A stretch of 64,000 nt of DNA from Nonomuraea angiospora. GTDB taxonomy: Bacteria; Actinomycetota; Actinomycetes; Streptosporangiales; Streptosporangiaceae. A program made the translations under genes and the position numbers. The notes under the pieces were generated by a model. The model saw only the letters and a list, made by a program, of their open reading frames with translations, was not told where the DNA came from and made no database searches. This document shows, in pieces, positions 9,668 to 17,281 of this stretch. How positions within the stretch are numbered: position 1 is the first letter of the stretch; the number at the start of each line of letters is the position of its first letter. The stretch spans positions 9,672,001 through 9,736,000 of the forward strand of contig NZ_JADBEK010000001.1 in the NCBI RefSeq assembly GCF_014873145.1, in the 5' to 3' direction.

Positions 9668-10453
9668 GTGCAGCTCTACACGAGATCGGCCGGAACCGGG
9701 CTCCCGGTTGTGCTGCTTCACGCGTTCCCGCTCTCGTCGGCCATGTGGCTGGCCCAGCGCGAGGGACTGGCCAAGGCCTGCCGGGTCATCACCCCCGACC
9801 TGCGCGGCTTCGGCGGTTCCCGTCTGGGCGACGACGAGCCGTCGCTCGACCTGATGGCCGACGACGTCGCCAGGCTGCTCGATGACGAGGGCATCGAGCG
9901 GGCGGTGGTGGGCGGGCTGTCGATGGGCGGCTACGTGACCATGGCGTTCTGCCGCCGGTACCCCGACCGGGTGCTCGGCGTGATCCTGGCCGACACCAAG
10001 GCCGGCGCCGACCCGCCCCCGGCGAAGGAGAACAGGGAGCGCATCGCGCAGGCGGTGCTCTCCGACGGCAGCGAGGTGCTGGTCAGCGAGGTGCTCCCGG
10101 CGCTCATCGGGCCGACCACCAAGGAGCGGCGGGCCATGGTGTTCGGGCGCGTCAAGGGGCTCGTGCAGTCCGCGCCGCCGGGCGCGGTCGCCTGGGCGCA
10201 ACGGGCGATGGCCGCCCGGCCCGACTCCTTCGACACGCTGAGCGCCCTGAAGGTGCCGCTGCTGGTCGTGGTGGGGGAGGAGGACGAGCTGTCGCCGCCG
10301 GCCGAGGCGGAGGCGATGGCGCGCGCCGTGCCCGACGGGCGACTGGAGATCATCCCTAAGGCCGGCCATCTGAGCGCGGTGGAGCAGCCCGAGGCGTTCA
10401 ACACGGCGATCACCGAATTCCTCCGCACCGACCTGACCACCCCTGGCCCCTAG
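9668..10453 (+). CDS. Alpha/beta-fold hydrolase
   Basis: A 261-residue hydrolase of the large alpha/beta family. The oxyanion region is 'VLLHAFPLS', the nucleophile elbow is GLSMGG (GxSxG), the acid lies after 'LVVVGEEDELSPP' and the catalytic His is in 'KAGHLSAVEQPEAF'. The length and cap region fit esterase, lactonase or 3-oxoadipate enol-lactonase-like members. I prefer GTG at 9668 because the protein then begins 'VQLYTRSAGTG' and a -10 hexamer sits at leaderless spacing; in-frame GTGs at 9632, 9644 and 9659 are alternatives. The gene is monocistronic and faces a convergent permease gene. The substrate is not determinable from the sequence. Confidence 0.88.
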   Translation: MQLYTRSAGTGLPVVLLHAFPLSSAMWLAQREGLAKACRVITPDLRGFGGSRLGDDEPSLDLMADDVARLLDDEGIERAVVGGLSMGGYVTMAFCRRYPDRVLGVILADTKAGADPPPAKENRERIAQAVLSDGSEVLVSEVLPALIGPTTKERRAMVFGRVKGLVQSAPPGAVAWAQRAMAARPDSFDTLSALKVPLLVVVGEEDELSPPAEAEAMARAVPDGRLEIIPKAGHLSAVEQPEAFNTAITEFLRTDLTTPGP

Positions 10454-10629
10454 CCCCAACCCGAAGGACCCCAGCCCTCCTTCAGGGGACCTCAGCCCTC
10501 CCTGAGCGGATCCCAATCTCCCCAGGGGCCTCAGCTTCCCCTCTCCTTCTCCCGAAGGGCCTGAGCCGAAGTGAGACGGGTGATGGGGAGGCGGCGGTCA
10601 ACCGGGCTCGGCCCTCCCCCGGGAGGCCC
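10454..10629. other. Convergent intergenic spacer with repeated hairpins
   Basis: No ORF is supported here. The spacer holds short self-complementary repeats built on CTCAG/CTGAG and CCCAG/CAGGGG (about 10465-10540). A CCTCCC-CC-GGGAGG hairpin at about 10613-10626 ends beside the permease stop. It probably acts as a shared termination region for the two converging genes. Confidence 0.45.
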
Positions 10630-11778
10630 TCAGGCGTGGTCCTGGCGCGGCAGCACCACCTCACGGACGATCAACGCGATGGCCGCCGCCACCGGAATCG
10701 CCAGCAGCGCCCCGACGATCCCCAGCAGCGCCCCGCCGAACAGCGCGGCGATCACCGTCACCGCCGGCGCCACGTCCACCGAGCGCTTCATCACCCTCGG
10801 ATAGATGAAGTAGTTCTCGACCTGCTGATAGACCACGAAGAAGATCGCGCACGCGATCCCCGCCGGCACCGACTGCAGCAGCGCGACGCCGGTCACGAGC
10901 ACCGCGCCGATCGTGGCGCCCACCAGCGGGATCAGGTCCGTCAGCGCCACGACCAGGGCGAGCGCGAGCGCGTACTGCACCCCCGCGACCGACAGGAAGA
11001 TCCAGGTCAGGAAGCCGGCGATGACCGAGATGAGCACGTTGCCCGCCACGTACCCGCCGATGCCGGAGAGGATCTGCTCGCTGATCGCCCTCGTCCGGGT
11101 CCTGCGGGAGGCCGGTACGAGCTTGAGCAGGTAGTCCTTGATCGTCTGCAGCGAGCCGAGGAAGTAGAGCATGAGCACCAGCAGCGTCACCGTCGTGTAG
11201 ACGCCGTTCAGCACCACCAGCCCCGCGCCCATGATGCCGCTGGCCAGCGACGGCCCGAGCGTGTTCGTCACGAACGTCTTGAGCTGCGCCAGGATCTGGT
11301 ACTCGGCGTCGAGCTGGTGCAGCGTGGGATTCTTGCCGAGCTCGGTGACGTACGTCGGCACCGCCGCCACGAACTCCGACAGCTGCTGGCTCACCGGCGG
11401 CACCACGGCCAGGCCGAACAGCGCGAACGCCACGATGACCCCGGCGAACACGATCGAGATCGCCCCCCGCCGGGCCAGGCCGCGGCGCTGGAGGGCCTCG
11501 ACGGCCGGGTTGAGGCCGACGGCCAGGAACATGGCCACGACGACCAGGATGATCGTGCTCAGCGACGCGACGACCATCTGGGCGATCGCGATCGCCGTCA
11601 GCACCCCCAGCCCGCCGACCAGCCCGAACAGGAAGGGGCCGCGGGCGAGCGGCTTCCCGGGCAGTCCGTACGGCTGCGGGCCGCTCTCGCCCTCCTGGGC
11701 CCTGGCAGCTCTTTTCGTGGTCGTGGATTCTTCGGACTCAGTGGGCTCCGGGGCGGCGGGTTCGACATCCGCGGACAA
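10630..11778 (-). CDS. AI-2E/PerM-family membrane permease
   Basis: Integral membrane protein of 382 residues with about eight hydrophobic helices. A charged, Glu/Thr-rich cytoplasmic N-terminus of about 60 residues precedes them. The family-typical C-terminal half carries 'DLIPLVGATIGAVLVT' and 'YPRVMKRSVDVAPAVT'. The family was first described as an autoinducer-2 exporter, but many members do not transport AI-2, so the substrate is open. Two starts were considered. TTG at 11811 lies in the T-tract of the upstream gene's terminator. TTG at 11778 is preceded by CGGGAG at 7 nt and is chosen here. The gene lies downstream of a FilP-like gene on the same strand but is separated from it by a terminator. 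Confidence 0.85.
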   Translation of the reverse strand: MSADVEPAAPEPTESEESTTTKRAARAQEGESGPQPYGLPGKPLARGPFLFGLVGGLGVLTAIAIAQMVVASLSTIILVVVAMFLAVGLNPAVEALQRRGLARRGAISIVFAGVIVAFALFGLAVVPPVSQQLSEFVAAVPTYVTELGKNPTLHQLDAEYQILAQLKTFVTNTLGPSLASGIMGAGLVVLNGVYTTVTLLVLMLYFLGSLQTIKDYLLKLVPASRRTRTRAISEQILSGIGGYVAGNVLISVIAGFLTWIFLSVAGVQYALALALVVALTDLIPLVGATIGAVLVTGVALLQSVPAGIACAIFFVVYQQVENYFIYPRVMKRSVDVAPAVTVIAALFGGALLGIVGALLAIPVAAAIALIVREVVLPRQDHA

Positions 11779-11812
11779 GGCGACACTCCCGAGATTGTCG
11801 GCAAACAGCAAA

Positions 11813-11850
11813 GAGAGAGCCTAGCGACCATCGGATCGCCAGGCTCTCTC
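11813..11850 (-). terminator. Intrinsic terminator of the FilP-like gene
   Basis: Arms 11813-11827 and 11836-11850 are 15 nt with one mismatch. Read leftwards, the hairpin is followed by a T-rich stretch (CTTTGCTGTTT). It lies 50 nt past the stop of the coiled-coil gene. Confidence 0.8.
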
Positions 11851-11899
11851 CAGCCTGCTCTTCAGCCCCCGTGTGCAGTCCCGACGTGTGGGCCGGTGG

Positions 11900-13183
11900 T
11901 TACTCCTGCCACCATTCGGCGTCGTCCTCGGACTTGGTCTCGACCTTCGCCGCGGGCGTCGTGGCCGGGGCCTCGGCCGCGGGAGCGGCGAGCGCGGGCT
12001 TGGCCGGCGCCGCCGTGACCGCGGGCTCCGGCTCCATGCCGGGCAGGGCCGCGCCGCCGAGCAGCTGGCGCAGCTGGGCGAGGTGGCTGGTGATGCTGTC
12101 GCGCTGGCGGGTGAGCTCGTCGACCTGGCGCTGCATGGTCGTGCGGGTGCGCTCGGCCTCGTTCTTCGCCTCGGTGACGATCGTGTCGGCGCTCGCCTTG
12201 GCCTCGGCCACGATCGTCTCGGAGCTCTTGCGGGCGTTGGCGACGAGCTGCTTGGCGTGCAGGTCGGCCTCGCGGCGGGTCTGCTCGGCCTGCTGGGTGG
12301 CCTTCGTGGCCCGCGACTCGGCCGTGGCCGCGCGCTGCTCGGCCTCGGCGACCATGCGCTGGGTGTTGGCCTGGGCGGTGGCGTGGCGCTCGGCCTCCTG
12401 GCGCTCGGCCTCCTCGCGGCGGGAGGCGAGCTGGATCTCGAACTCCGCCTCGTCCTGCGCCCGCTTGGCCTCCGACTCCTCCAGCACCCGCTGAGCCTGC
12501 GCGCGCATCTCGTCGGCCTGCCGCTTGGCGGTGGTCAGCACCTCGTCGCGCTCGCGCTTGGTCGAGGCCCGCAGCTGGGCGACCTCGCGCTCGGCGGTGG
12601 TGCGCAGCTTGGCGATCTCCCGCTCGGCGTCTGCCCGCTTCTCCGCCACCTCGTGGTCGGCGGTGGCCCGCAGCTTGGCGACCTCGCGCTCGGTGGTGTT
12701 GGTCAGCTCGTCGGCCTCGCGGCGGGCGGTCGAGCGGGTCTCCTCCGCGTCGCGGTCGGCGGCCGAGCGCATCTCGTCGCTCTCCCGCGTGGCAACCGCG
12801 CGCTTCTCGGCGGCCTCGGCCTCGGCGGCGGCCCGCAGGTCGGCGGCCTCGACCTTGGCCGCGGCCTTGATCTCGTTGGCCTCGGACCTGGCGGCCTGGA
12901 CGAGCTCGGTGGCCTGCTCCTCGGCCAGGCGCAGCAGCTGCTCGATGCGGGCGCCGAGACCGGAGTAGGTGGGGCGCTCCTGCTCCTGCAGCTGGCGCTG
13001 GGAGTCGGAAAGGTCGCGCTGAAGGCTCGCCAGCTGCTCGCGGGACTGCCGTAGCTCTCCGTCTAGCTGCTTCAGATGATCGTGGACCTGATGCCGGTCG
13101 TAACCGCGGAGCACCACGTCGAACTCGCGTGCGGGGGCGTCCTCGAAGAAATTGTTGAGCTGGGCGTCGATGTCGGACTGCAT
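11900..13183 (-). CDS. filP: FilP/Scy-type coiled-coil cytoskeletal protein with DivIVA-like N-terminus
   Basis: A 427-residue protein. Residues about 18-45 ('FDVVLRGYDRHQVHDHL') match the DivIVA-type N-terminal motif, and residues about 45-360 are an almost unbroken Ala/Glu/Arg coiled coil. A Pro/Ala linker and the acidic tip 'DDAEWWQE' follow. In Streptomyces coelicolor, FilP and its larger partner Scy organise polar growth at hyphal tips, and their genes sit next to methylmalonyl-CoA epimerase and thiolase. The same two metabolic genes are the next genes here, which supports orthology. Only one coiled-coil gene is present, so this protein may cover the FilP role without an adjacent Scy. 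The start ATG is at 13183. The symbol is inferred from synteny and architecture, not from alignment. Confidence 0.78.
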   Translation of the reverse strand: MQSDIDAQLNNFFEDAPAREFDVVLRGYDRHQVHDHLKQLDGELRQSREQLASLQRDLSDSQRQLQEQERPTYSGLGARIEQLLRLAEEQATELVQAARSEANEIKAAAKVEAADLRAAAEAEAAEKRAVATRESDEMRSAADRDAEETRSTARREADELTNTTEREVAKLRATADHEVAEKRADAEREIAKLRTTAEREVAQLRASTKRERDEVLTTAKRQADEMRAQAQRVLEESEAKRAQDEAEFEIQLASRREEAERQEAERHATAQANTQRMVAEAEQRAATAESRATKATQQAEQTRREADLHAKQLVANARKSSETIVAEAKASADTIVTEAKNEAERTRTTMQRQVDELTRQRDSITSHLAQLRQLLGGAALPGMEPEPAVTAAPAKPALAAPAAEAPATTPAAKVETKSEDDAEWWQE

Positions 13184-13253
13184 GGAGGCTCAATCCTGGG
13201 TTGTCGAGACGGCTACACGGGCCGGACGGGGGGTTCGGGGCATCCGATCCAGG

Positions 13254-13275
13254 AGCCTGTGCCAAAGGGCAGGCT
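13254..13275. promoter_or_regulatory. Hairpin in the filP upstream region
   Basis: Arms of AGCCTG and CAGGCT, extended by partly paired inner bases, lie about 70 nt upstream of the filP start in a 206-bp gap. The rest of the gap (13276-13389) shows a T-run near 13365-13370 and no ORF. The role could be a 5'-UTR structure or the end of the mce transcript. Confidence 0.3.
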
Positions 13276-13389
13276 CCATGTCCGGTGGAAGGTCAAGCGT
13301 ACTCCGCTGGTGCCACCTGCGAAGCCCCGTCCAACTTTCTGCGTGACTAGTTACATATGAACGTTTTTTAACATTTGTCAGGGCCGGCT

Positions 13390-13812
13390 TTAGGGCTGGG
13401 CCGCCTGCACCAACTCCGTCAGCATTCCTCCCACGTCCTTGGGGTGCAGGAACGCGATCTCGGAGCCCATCGACCCGTGCCTGGGACGCTCGTCCAGGAG
13501 CCTCACACCCTTCTCGTTGATCTTAGCCATCGCCTGGGCGACATCGGGCACCCCGAATGCCACATGATGGACGCCCTCGCCACGCTTAGCGAGGAATTTT
13601 CCCACAGGAGAGTCCTCGGAGAGAGGCTCCAGAAGCTGAATGTAGGAGCCCCCACCTTCGCCGTCGGAGATGCGCAGCATGGCCTCCTTCACGCCCTGCT
13701 CCTCGTTGACCTCCCTGGCGACCACCGTCAGCTCGAACGTCTCCGAGAAGAACGCGATCTTCTCTTCGATGTCCTTGCACGCGATTCCGATGTGGTCGAT
13801 CCGCATGAACAT
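13390..13812 (-). CDS. mce: Methylmalonyl-CoA epimerase
   Basis: A 140-residue glyoxalase-fold protein built of two beta-alpha-beta-beta-beta modules. Metal-ligand positions are visible as 'RIDHIGIA' near the N-terminus, 'GVHHVAFGV' in the middle and 'LTELVQ' at the end. It interconverts (R)- and (S)-methylmalonyl-CoA between propionyl-CoA carboxylase and methylmalonyl-CoA mutase. The ATG at 13812 has GGAGGTGGG about 6 nt upstream, so it is preferred over the ATG two codons later. The gene is divergent from a thiolase (84-nt gap), an arrangement conserved in actinomycetes. Length and motifs are normal. Confidence 0.9.
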   Translation of the reverse strand: MFMRIDHIGIACKDIEEKIAFFSETFELTVVAREVNEEQGVKEAMLRISDGEGGGSYIQLLEPLSEDSPVGKFLAKRGEGVHHVAFGVPDVAQAMAKINEKGVRLLDERPRHGSMGSEIAFLHPKDVGGMLTELVQAAQP

Positions 13813-13896
13813 ATGTGGCCCACCTCCATAGCGAGCGTCCGCCTACTCGTGGGTATGGTGTCAAAGAACCCGACGTGAGCGTAGGAGGCCCCTGTC

Positions 13897-15084
13897 ATGT
13901 CCAGTTCCGTCATCGTGGCCGGAGCTCGCACGCCCATCGGCAAGCTCCTGGGATCCCTGTCCGGGCTGGCCGCCGTGGAGCTCGGGGGCATCGCCATCAA
14001 GGCCGCGCTGGAGCGTGCCAGGGTCGCGCCGGAGGCCGTCGAGTACGTCATCATGGGCCAGGTCCTGCAGGCCGGCGCGGGCCAGATCCCCTCCCGCCAG
14101 GCCGCCGTCAAGGCCGGCATCCCGATGACCGTCCCCTCCCTCACCGTCAACAAGGTCTGCCTGTCCGGCCTCGACGCCATCGCGCTGGCCGACCAGCTCA
14201 TCCGCGCGGGCGAGTTCGACATCGTGGTGGCCGGCGGCATGGAGTCCATGACCAACGCCCCCCACCTCCTGCCCGGCCTGCGCAAGGGCGTCAAGTACGG
14301 CGGTTCGCAGGTCGTCGACTCGATGGCCCACGACGGCCTGTTCTGCGCGTTCGACCAGCGCGCGATGGGCGAGTCGACCGAGCACTACAACGCCCGGCTC
14401 GGCATCGGCCGCGAGGAGCAGGACGCGCTGTCGGCCCGCTCCCACCAGCTGGCCGCCGCCGCCATCAAGAACGGCCTCTTCGACGAGGAGATCGTCCCGG
14501 TGGAGATCCCGCAGCGCCGCGGCGAGCCGCTGATCGTCAAGGAGGACGAGGGCGTGCGCGGCGACACCACCCCGGAGACCCTGGCCAAGCTCCGCCCGGC
14601 CTTCGCCGCCGACGGCACGATCACGGCCGGCTCCGCCTCGCAGATCTCCGACGGGGCCTGCGCCGTCGTGGTCATGTCGAAGTCGAAGGCCGAGGAGCTG
14701 GGCCTGGAGTGGCTGGCGGAGATCGGCAGGCACGGCAACGTCGCCGGCCCGGACGCGTCCCTGCAGTCCCAGCCGGCCAACGCCATCAAGCACGCGCTGT
14801 CGAAGCAGGGCGCGACGGCCGCCGACCTGGACCTGGTGGAGATCAACGAGGCCTTCGCCAGCGTGGTCCTGCAGTCCGCCATGGAGCTGGGCGTGCCGCT
14901 GGACAAGGTCAACGTCAACGGGGGCGGCATCGCCCTGGGCCACCCGATCGGGGCCTCGGGGGCGCGGATCGTGCTGACGCTGGCGTACGAGCTGAAGCGC
15001 CGGGGCGGTGGCCTGGGCGCCGCCGGGCTCTGCGGCGGCGGCGGGCAGGGTGACGCCCTGATCATCTCGGTCCCCAGGCAGTAG
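13897..15084 (+). CDS. Acetyl-CoA C-acetyltransferase (thiolase)
   Basis: A 395-residue thiolase II that condenses two acetyl-CoA, or cleaves acetoacetyl-CoA, in the cytoplasm. The acyl-accepting Cys88 is in '[10 protein letters not shown]', the His of '[12 protein letters not shown]' is near residue 350 and the second active-site Cys is in '[11 protein letters not shown]' near 380. AGGAGG lies 8 nt before the ATG. Its position beside mce, divergently transcribed, suggests a link to acyl-CoA and extender-unit metabolism. It ends in a strong terminator. Biosynthetic and degradative roles cannot be told apart from sequence. Confidence 0.92.
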   Translation: MSSSVIVAGARTPIGKLLGSLSGLAAVELGGIAIKAALERARVAPEAVEYVIMGQVLQAGAGQIPSRQAAVKAGIPMTVPSLTVNKVCLSGLDAIALADQLIRAGEFDIVVAGGMESMTNAPHLLPGLRKGVKYGGSQVVDSMAHDGLFCAFDQRAMGESTEHYNARLGIGREEQDALSARSHQLAAAAIKNGLFDEEIVPVEIPQRRGEPLIVKEDEGVRGDTTPETLAKLRPAFAADGTITAGSASQISDGACAVVVMSKSKAEELGLEWLAEIGRHGNVAGPDASLQSQPANAIKHALSKQGATAADLDLVEINEAFASVVLQSAMELGVPLDKVNVNGGGIALGHPIGASGARIVLTLAYELKRRGGGLGAAGLCGGGGQGDALIISVPRQ

Positions 15085-15096
15085 GAGTCTCTCGCG

Positions 15097-15123
15097 GGCC
15101 CCGGGGAGAGCCCCGGGGCCTTT
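15097..15123 (+). terminator. Intrinsic terminator after thiolase
   Basis: A perfect 10-bp stem, GGCCCCGGGG and CCCCGGGGCC, around an AGAG loop, followed by TTT. It starts 12 nt after the thiolase stop. Confidence 0.85.
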
Positions 15124-15134
15124 CGCGTGCCCCG

Positions 15135-15180
15135 CGATGTAAAGAATTCTAGACATCGTGTCCGCGCTGCTTTACATTCG
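15135..15180. promoter_or_regulatory. Candidate operator with three CGATGT-like half-sites
   Basis: CGATGT (15135-15140) and its exact inverse ACATCG (15153-15158) are separated by 12 bp. The longer CGATGTAAAG (15135-15144) is matched inversely by CTTTACATTCG (15170-15180). The last copy overlaps the -10 hexamer TACATT (15173-15178), which lies 7 nt before the ATG of a leaderless membrane-protein gene. A regulator bound here would block that promoter. The HTH protein encoded by the second gene is the obvious candidate. Confidence 0.5.
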
Positions 15181-15185
15181 TAGGC

Positions 15186-15614
15186 ATGGCACCCGAAGAG
15201 AGACGCGCGTGGATCATGGCCGTGGTCGCGGTCTGCGCGTACGGCGCGTACGTCGCGATCATCCTCGGCCGAGCGGCCGGCACCCCCATCACGGAGGTGC
15301 CCTACGCGGCGGCGCTGCTGTGGAGCATCGGGGGCGCGATCGCGGCGACGATCGTCCTCGACATTGCGCTCTCGGCGGTCTTCCGCCGGGACGCCGGCAC
15401 GAAGGACCGGCGTGACCGCGAGATCTGGCGCTACGGCCAGTACGCCGGCCAGTGGTGCCTCGTTCTGGGCGGGCTGGCGGCGTTGTGGATGGCCCTGGCC
15501 GAGGCCGACCACTTCTGGATCGCGAACGTGATCTACCTGGCGTTCGTGCTGTCGTCGGTGCTGGGGTCCGCGCTGAAGATCGTCGCCTACCGCCGGGGCC
15601 TGCCGGCATGGTGA
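15186..15614 (+). CDS. Small multi-pass membrane protein (DUF2178-like)
   Basis: A 142-residue protein with four predicted membrane helices (about 13-30, 42-62, 90-108 and 115-132). A charged loop 'RRDAGTKDRRDREIWRYGQYAG' lies between helices 2 and 3. This layout is typical of the small membrane proteins paired with 70-aa HTH regulators in many actinobacteria. The ATG is probably leaderless, with TACATT 7 nt upstream. The stop overlaps the start of the HTH gene by 7 nt, so translation is likely coupled. A sensory or anti-regulator role towards the HTH partner is inference only. Confidence 0.75.
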   Translation: MAPEERRAWIMAVVAVCAYGAYVAIILGRAAGTPITEVPYAAALLWSIGGAIAATIVLDIALSAVFRRDAGTKDRRDREIWRYGQYAGQWCLVLGGLAALWMALAEADHFWIANVIYLAFVLSSVLGSALKIVAYRRGLPAW

Positions 15615-15832
15615 AGTCCACCAAGGTCACGAACTCGATCCGGGCCCTGCGGTTCGCCCGCGGGGAGATGACGCAGGCGGAGCTGGCCGAACGGGTCGGC
15701 GTGACCAGGCAGACCATCATCGCCATCGAGCAGGGCCGCTACTCGCCCTCCTTGGAGATGGCGTTCCAGATCGCGCGGGTGTTCGGGGTCCCGCTCGATG
15801 ACGTGTTCCAGTATCCAGAGGAGTCGCCATGA
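15608..15832 (+). CDS. Small XRE-family HTH regulator
   Basis: A 74-residue protein that is almost entirely one helix-turn-helix domain. Scaffold motifs are 'MTQAELAERVGVTRQTIIAIEQGRYSPSLEMAFQIARVFGVPLDDVF', here given as consecutive HTH helices over residues about 20-66. The ATG lies inside the end of the membrane-protein gene. Its own stop overlaps the next start as ATGA (15829-15832), so the three genes form one tightly coupled operon. It is a good candidate to bind the half-sites upstream at 15135-15180. No effector domain is present. Confidence 0.88.
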   Translation: MVKSTKVTNSIRALRFARGEMTQAELAERVGVTRQTIIAIEQGRYSPSLEMAFQIARVFGVPLDDVFQYPEESP

Positions 15833-16797
15833 AGGCGATCGTTCAGGACGCGTACGGACCCGCCGATGTCTTGAAATTTCGGGACATCGAGAAGCCCTCG
15901 CCCGGCGAGGCCGACGTGCTGTTACGCGTGCGCGCGGCCGGGCTCGACATGGGCGTCTGGCACATGATGACCGGCATCCCCTACCTGATGCGCCCGGCGA
16001 TCGGGCTGCGCGCGCCCAGGAACCGGCCCGGCACCGACGTCGCGGGGGTCGTCGAGGAGGTCGGCGCGGGCGTGACCCGCTTCCGGCCCGGCGACCGGGT
16101 GTTCGGCACGTGCGGCGGCGGGGCCTTCGCCGAGTACGCGTGCGCCCGCGAGGACCGGCTCGCGCCGATCCCGGACGGCCTCGGGTTCGAGCCCGCGGCG
16201 GCCGTCCCGACCTCGGCCCTCACCGCCCTGCAGGCGCTGCGCGACCAGGCCCGGGTGCGGGCGGGGCAGCGGGTGCTGGTCATCGGCGCGGGCGGGGGAG
16301 TGGGGACGTACGCGGTGCAGCTCGCCAGGGCGTCCGGGGCGGAGGTCACGGGCGTGTGCAGCGCGGCCAAGGCGGACCTCGTACGGTCGATCGGCGCGTC
16401 CGAGGTCGTCGACTACGCCCGCGAGGACTTCGCCGGCCGGGGGAGCCGCTACGACGTCATCATCGACACGGCGGGCAACCGCGCGCTGCGCCACCTGCGG
16501 CGCGCCCTCACGCCCCGCGGGACGCTGGTCATCGTCGGCGGCGAGCGCGGCGGGCGGTGGCTGGCCGGCACCGACCGCCAGCTCAGGACGGTGCTGCTGG
16601 ACCCGTTCGCCCGCCAGCGGCTGCGCGTGGTCTTCATGGCGTTCCGGGAGGCCGACCTGCGAGCCGTGGCGGAGCTCGTCGGCTCCGGCCGGGTCACGCC
16701 GGTCGTCGACCGGACGTACCCGCTCAGCGAGGTCCCCGAGGCCGTCCGCAGCCTGGAACGGGGACAGGTACGCGGCAAGGCCGTCATCACCGTCTGA
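15829..16797 (+). CDS. Zinc-independent MDR-family NAD(P)H oxidoreductase
   Basis: A 322-residue medium-chain dehydrogenase/reductase of the quinone-oxidoreductase type. The N-terminal GroES-like domain contains 'PGTDVAGVVEEVGAGVTRF', and the Rossmann motif is 'GAGGGVGTYAVQLA'. The cysteine and glutamate ligands of zinc alcohol dehydrogenases are absent, which places it with the zinc-free members. It is the third gene of the operon begun at 15186, overlapping the HTH gene by 4 nt. Expression is therefore likely under the same autoregulated promoter. A role in detoxifying an electrophile or quinone sensed by the operon is plausible but unproven. Confidence 0.87.
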   Translation: MKAIVQDAYGPADVLKFRDIEKPSPGEADVLLRVRAAGLDMGVWHMMTGIPYLMRPAIGLRAPRNRPGTDVAGVVEEVGAGVTRFRPGDRVFGTCGGGAFAEYACAREDRLAPIPDGLGFEPAAAVPTSALTALQALRDQARVRAGQRVLVIGAGGGVGTYAVQLARASGAEVTGVCSAAKADLVRSIGASEVVDYAREDFAGRGSRYDVIIDTAGNRALRHLRRALTPRGTLVIVGGERGGRWLAGTDRQLRTVLLDPFARQRLRVVFMAFREADLRAVAELVGSGRVTPVVDRTYPLSEVPEAVRSLERGQVRGKAVITV

Positions 16798-16832
16798 GCC
16801 GCCTGGGCTGCCTGGGCCCGGACAGCGCGATG

Positions 16833-16860
16833 CCCCGGTCCGACCAGGAATGGACCGGGG
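16833..16860 (+). terminator. Hairpin after the MDR oxidoreductase
   Basis: A perfect 9-bp stem, CCCCGGTCC and GGACCGGGG, with a 10-nt loop, 36 nt past the stop. There is no T-run, as is common for high-GC terminators. Confidence 0.6.
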
Positions 16861-16923
16861 CTCCGCGATCCAGGAACCCACCAGGATTCGGGTCCCTGAC
16901 GTCGCCCCCTACGGGGGCTGTTC

Positions 16924-16955
16924 AGCCCGGCCGCGAGGGAGGGTGCGGCCGGGCT
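16924..16955. terminator. Hairpin between convergent genes
   Basis: A perfect 11-bp stem, AGCCCGGCCGC and GCGGCCGGGCT, with a 10-nt loop. It lies 13 nt past the stop of the 50-aa gene on the minus strand and 127 nt past the MDR gene, so it can serve both. Confidence 0.65.
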
Positions 16956-16967
16956 GCTTGTGGACGG

Positions 16968-17120
16968 TCATGACGCGAGGAACTTGGCGAAGACCGAGCG
17001 GCTGCGGCGCTCCGACCGCAGGCTCTTCTGCGCCTCGCGCACCCGCCGCTGCTCGGCCGCGGCGCGGCGGAGCTCGGAAGCGTGGTGCTGCATCATGGTG
17101 TACTCGAGTTCGGCGTTCAT
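16968..17120 (-). CDS. 50-residue basic helical protein, unknown function
   Basis: This short ORF of 51 codons begins ATG at 17120, with AAGGGG about 6 nt upstream, and ends TGA. The product starts 'MNAELEYTMMQHHASELRRAA' in shortened form, is very rich in Arg, Glu, Ala and Gln, and ends 'FAKFLAS'. It should form one amphipathic basic helix. Support for coding comes from the ribosome-binding site, the flanking terminator at 16924-16955 and a motif-rich promoter region. Similar tiny Arg/Glu-rich proteins occur in actinomycete genomes, but I cannot name a family. Nucleic-acid binding or a partner of a larger protein are both possible. Confidence 0.55.
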   Translation of the reverse strand: MNAELEYTMMQHHASELRRAAAEQRRVREAQKSLRSERRSRSVFAKFLAS

Positions 17121-17173
17121 GGAGGCCCCTTGTGGCTCGTGGTGCTTCTTGCCTGCACTCTTAAGACTCCTCC

Positions 17174-17267
17174 TAAGGCCCTCCCGGACACATCGGGCGG
17201 ATGCCTTATCTCCGGACGTAAGGCCAGATAGGAAGGTACTTAGGCAGGCGCACCAGGCGGCTAAGGC
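17174..17267. promoter_or_regulatory. Cluster of TAAGGC/GCCTTA motifs upstream of the 50-aa gene
   Basis: TAAGGC occurs at 17174, 17219 and 17262, the inverse GCCTTA at 17203 and a TTAGGC variant at 17240. The pair GCCTTA (17203-17208) and TAAGGC (17219-17224) forms an inverted repeat with a 10-bp spacer. The whole gap (17121-17281) holds no ORF. It is probably the regulatory region of the small gene. Confidence 0.4.
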
Positions 17268-17281
17268 GCCGTGAGCCGTCC

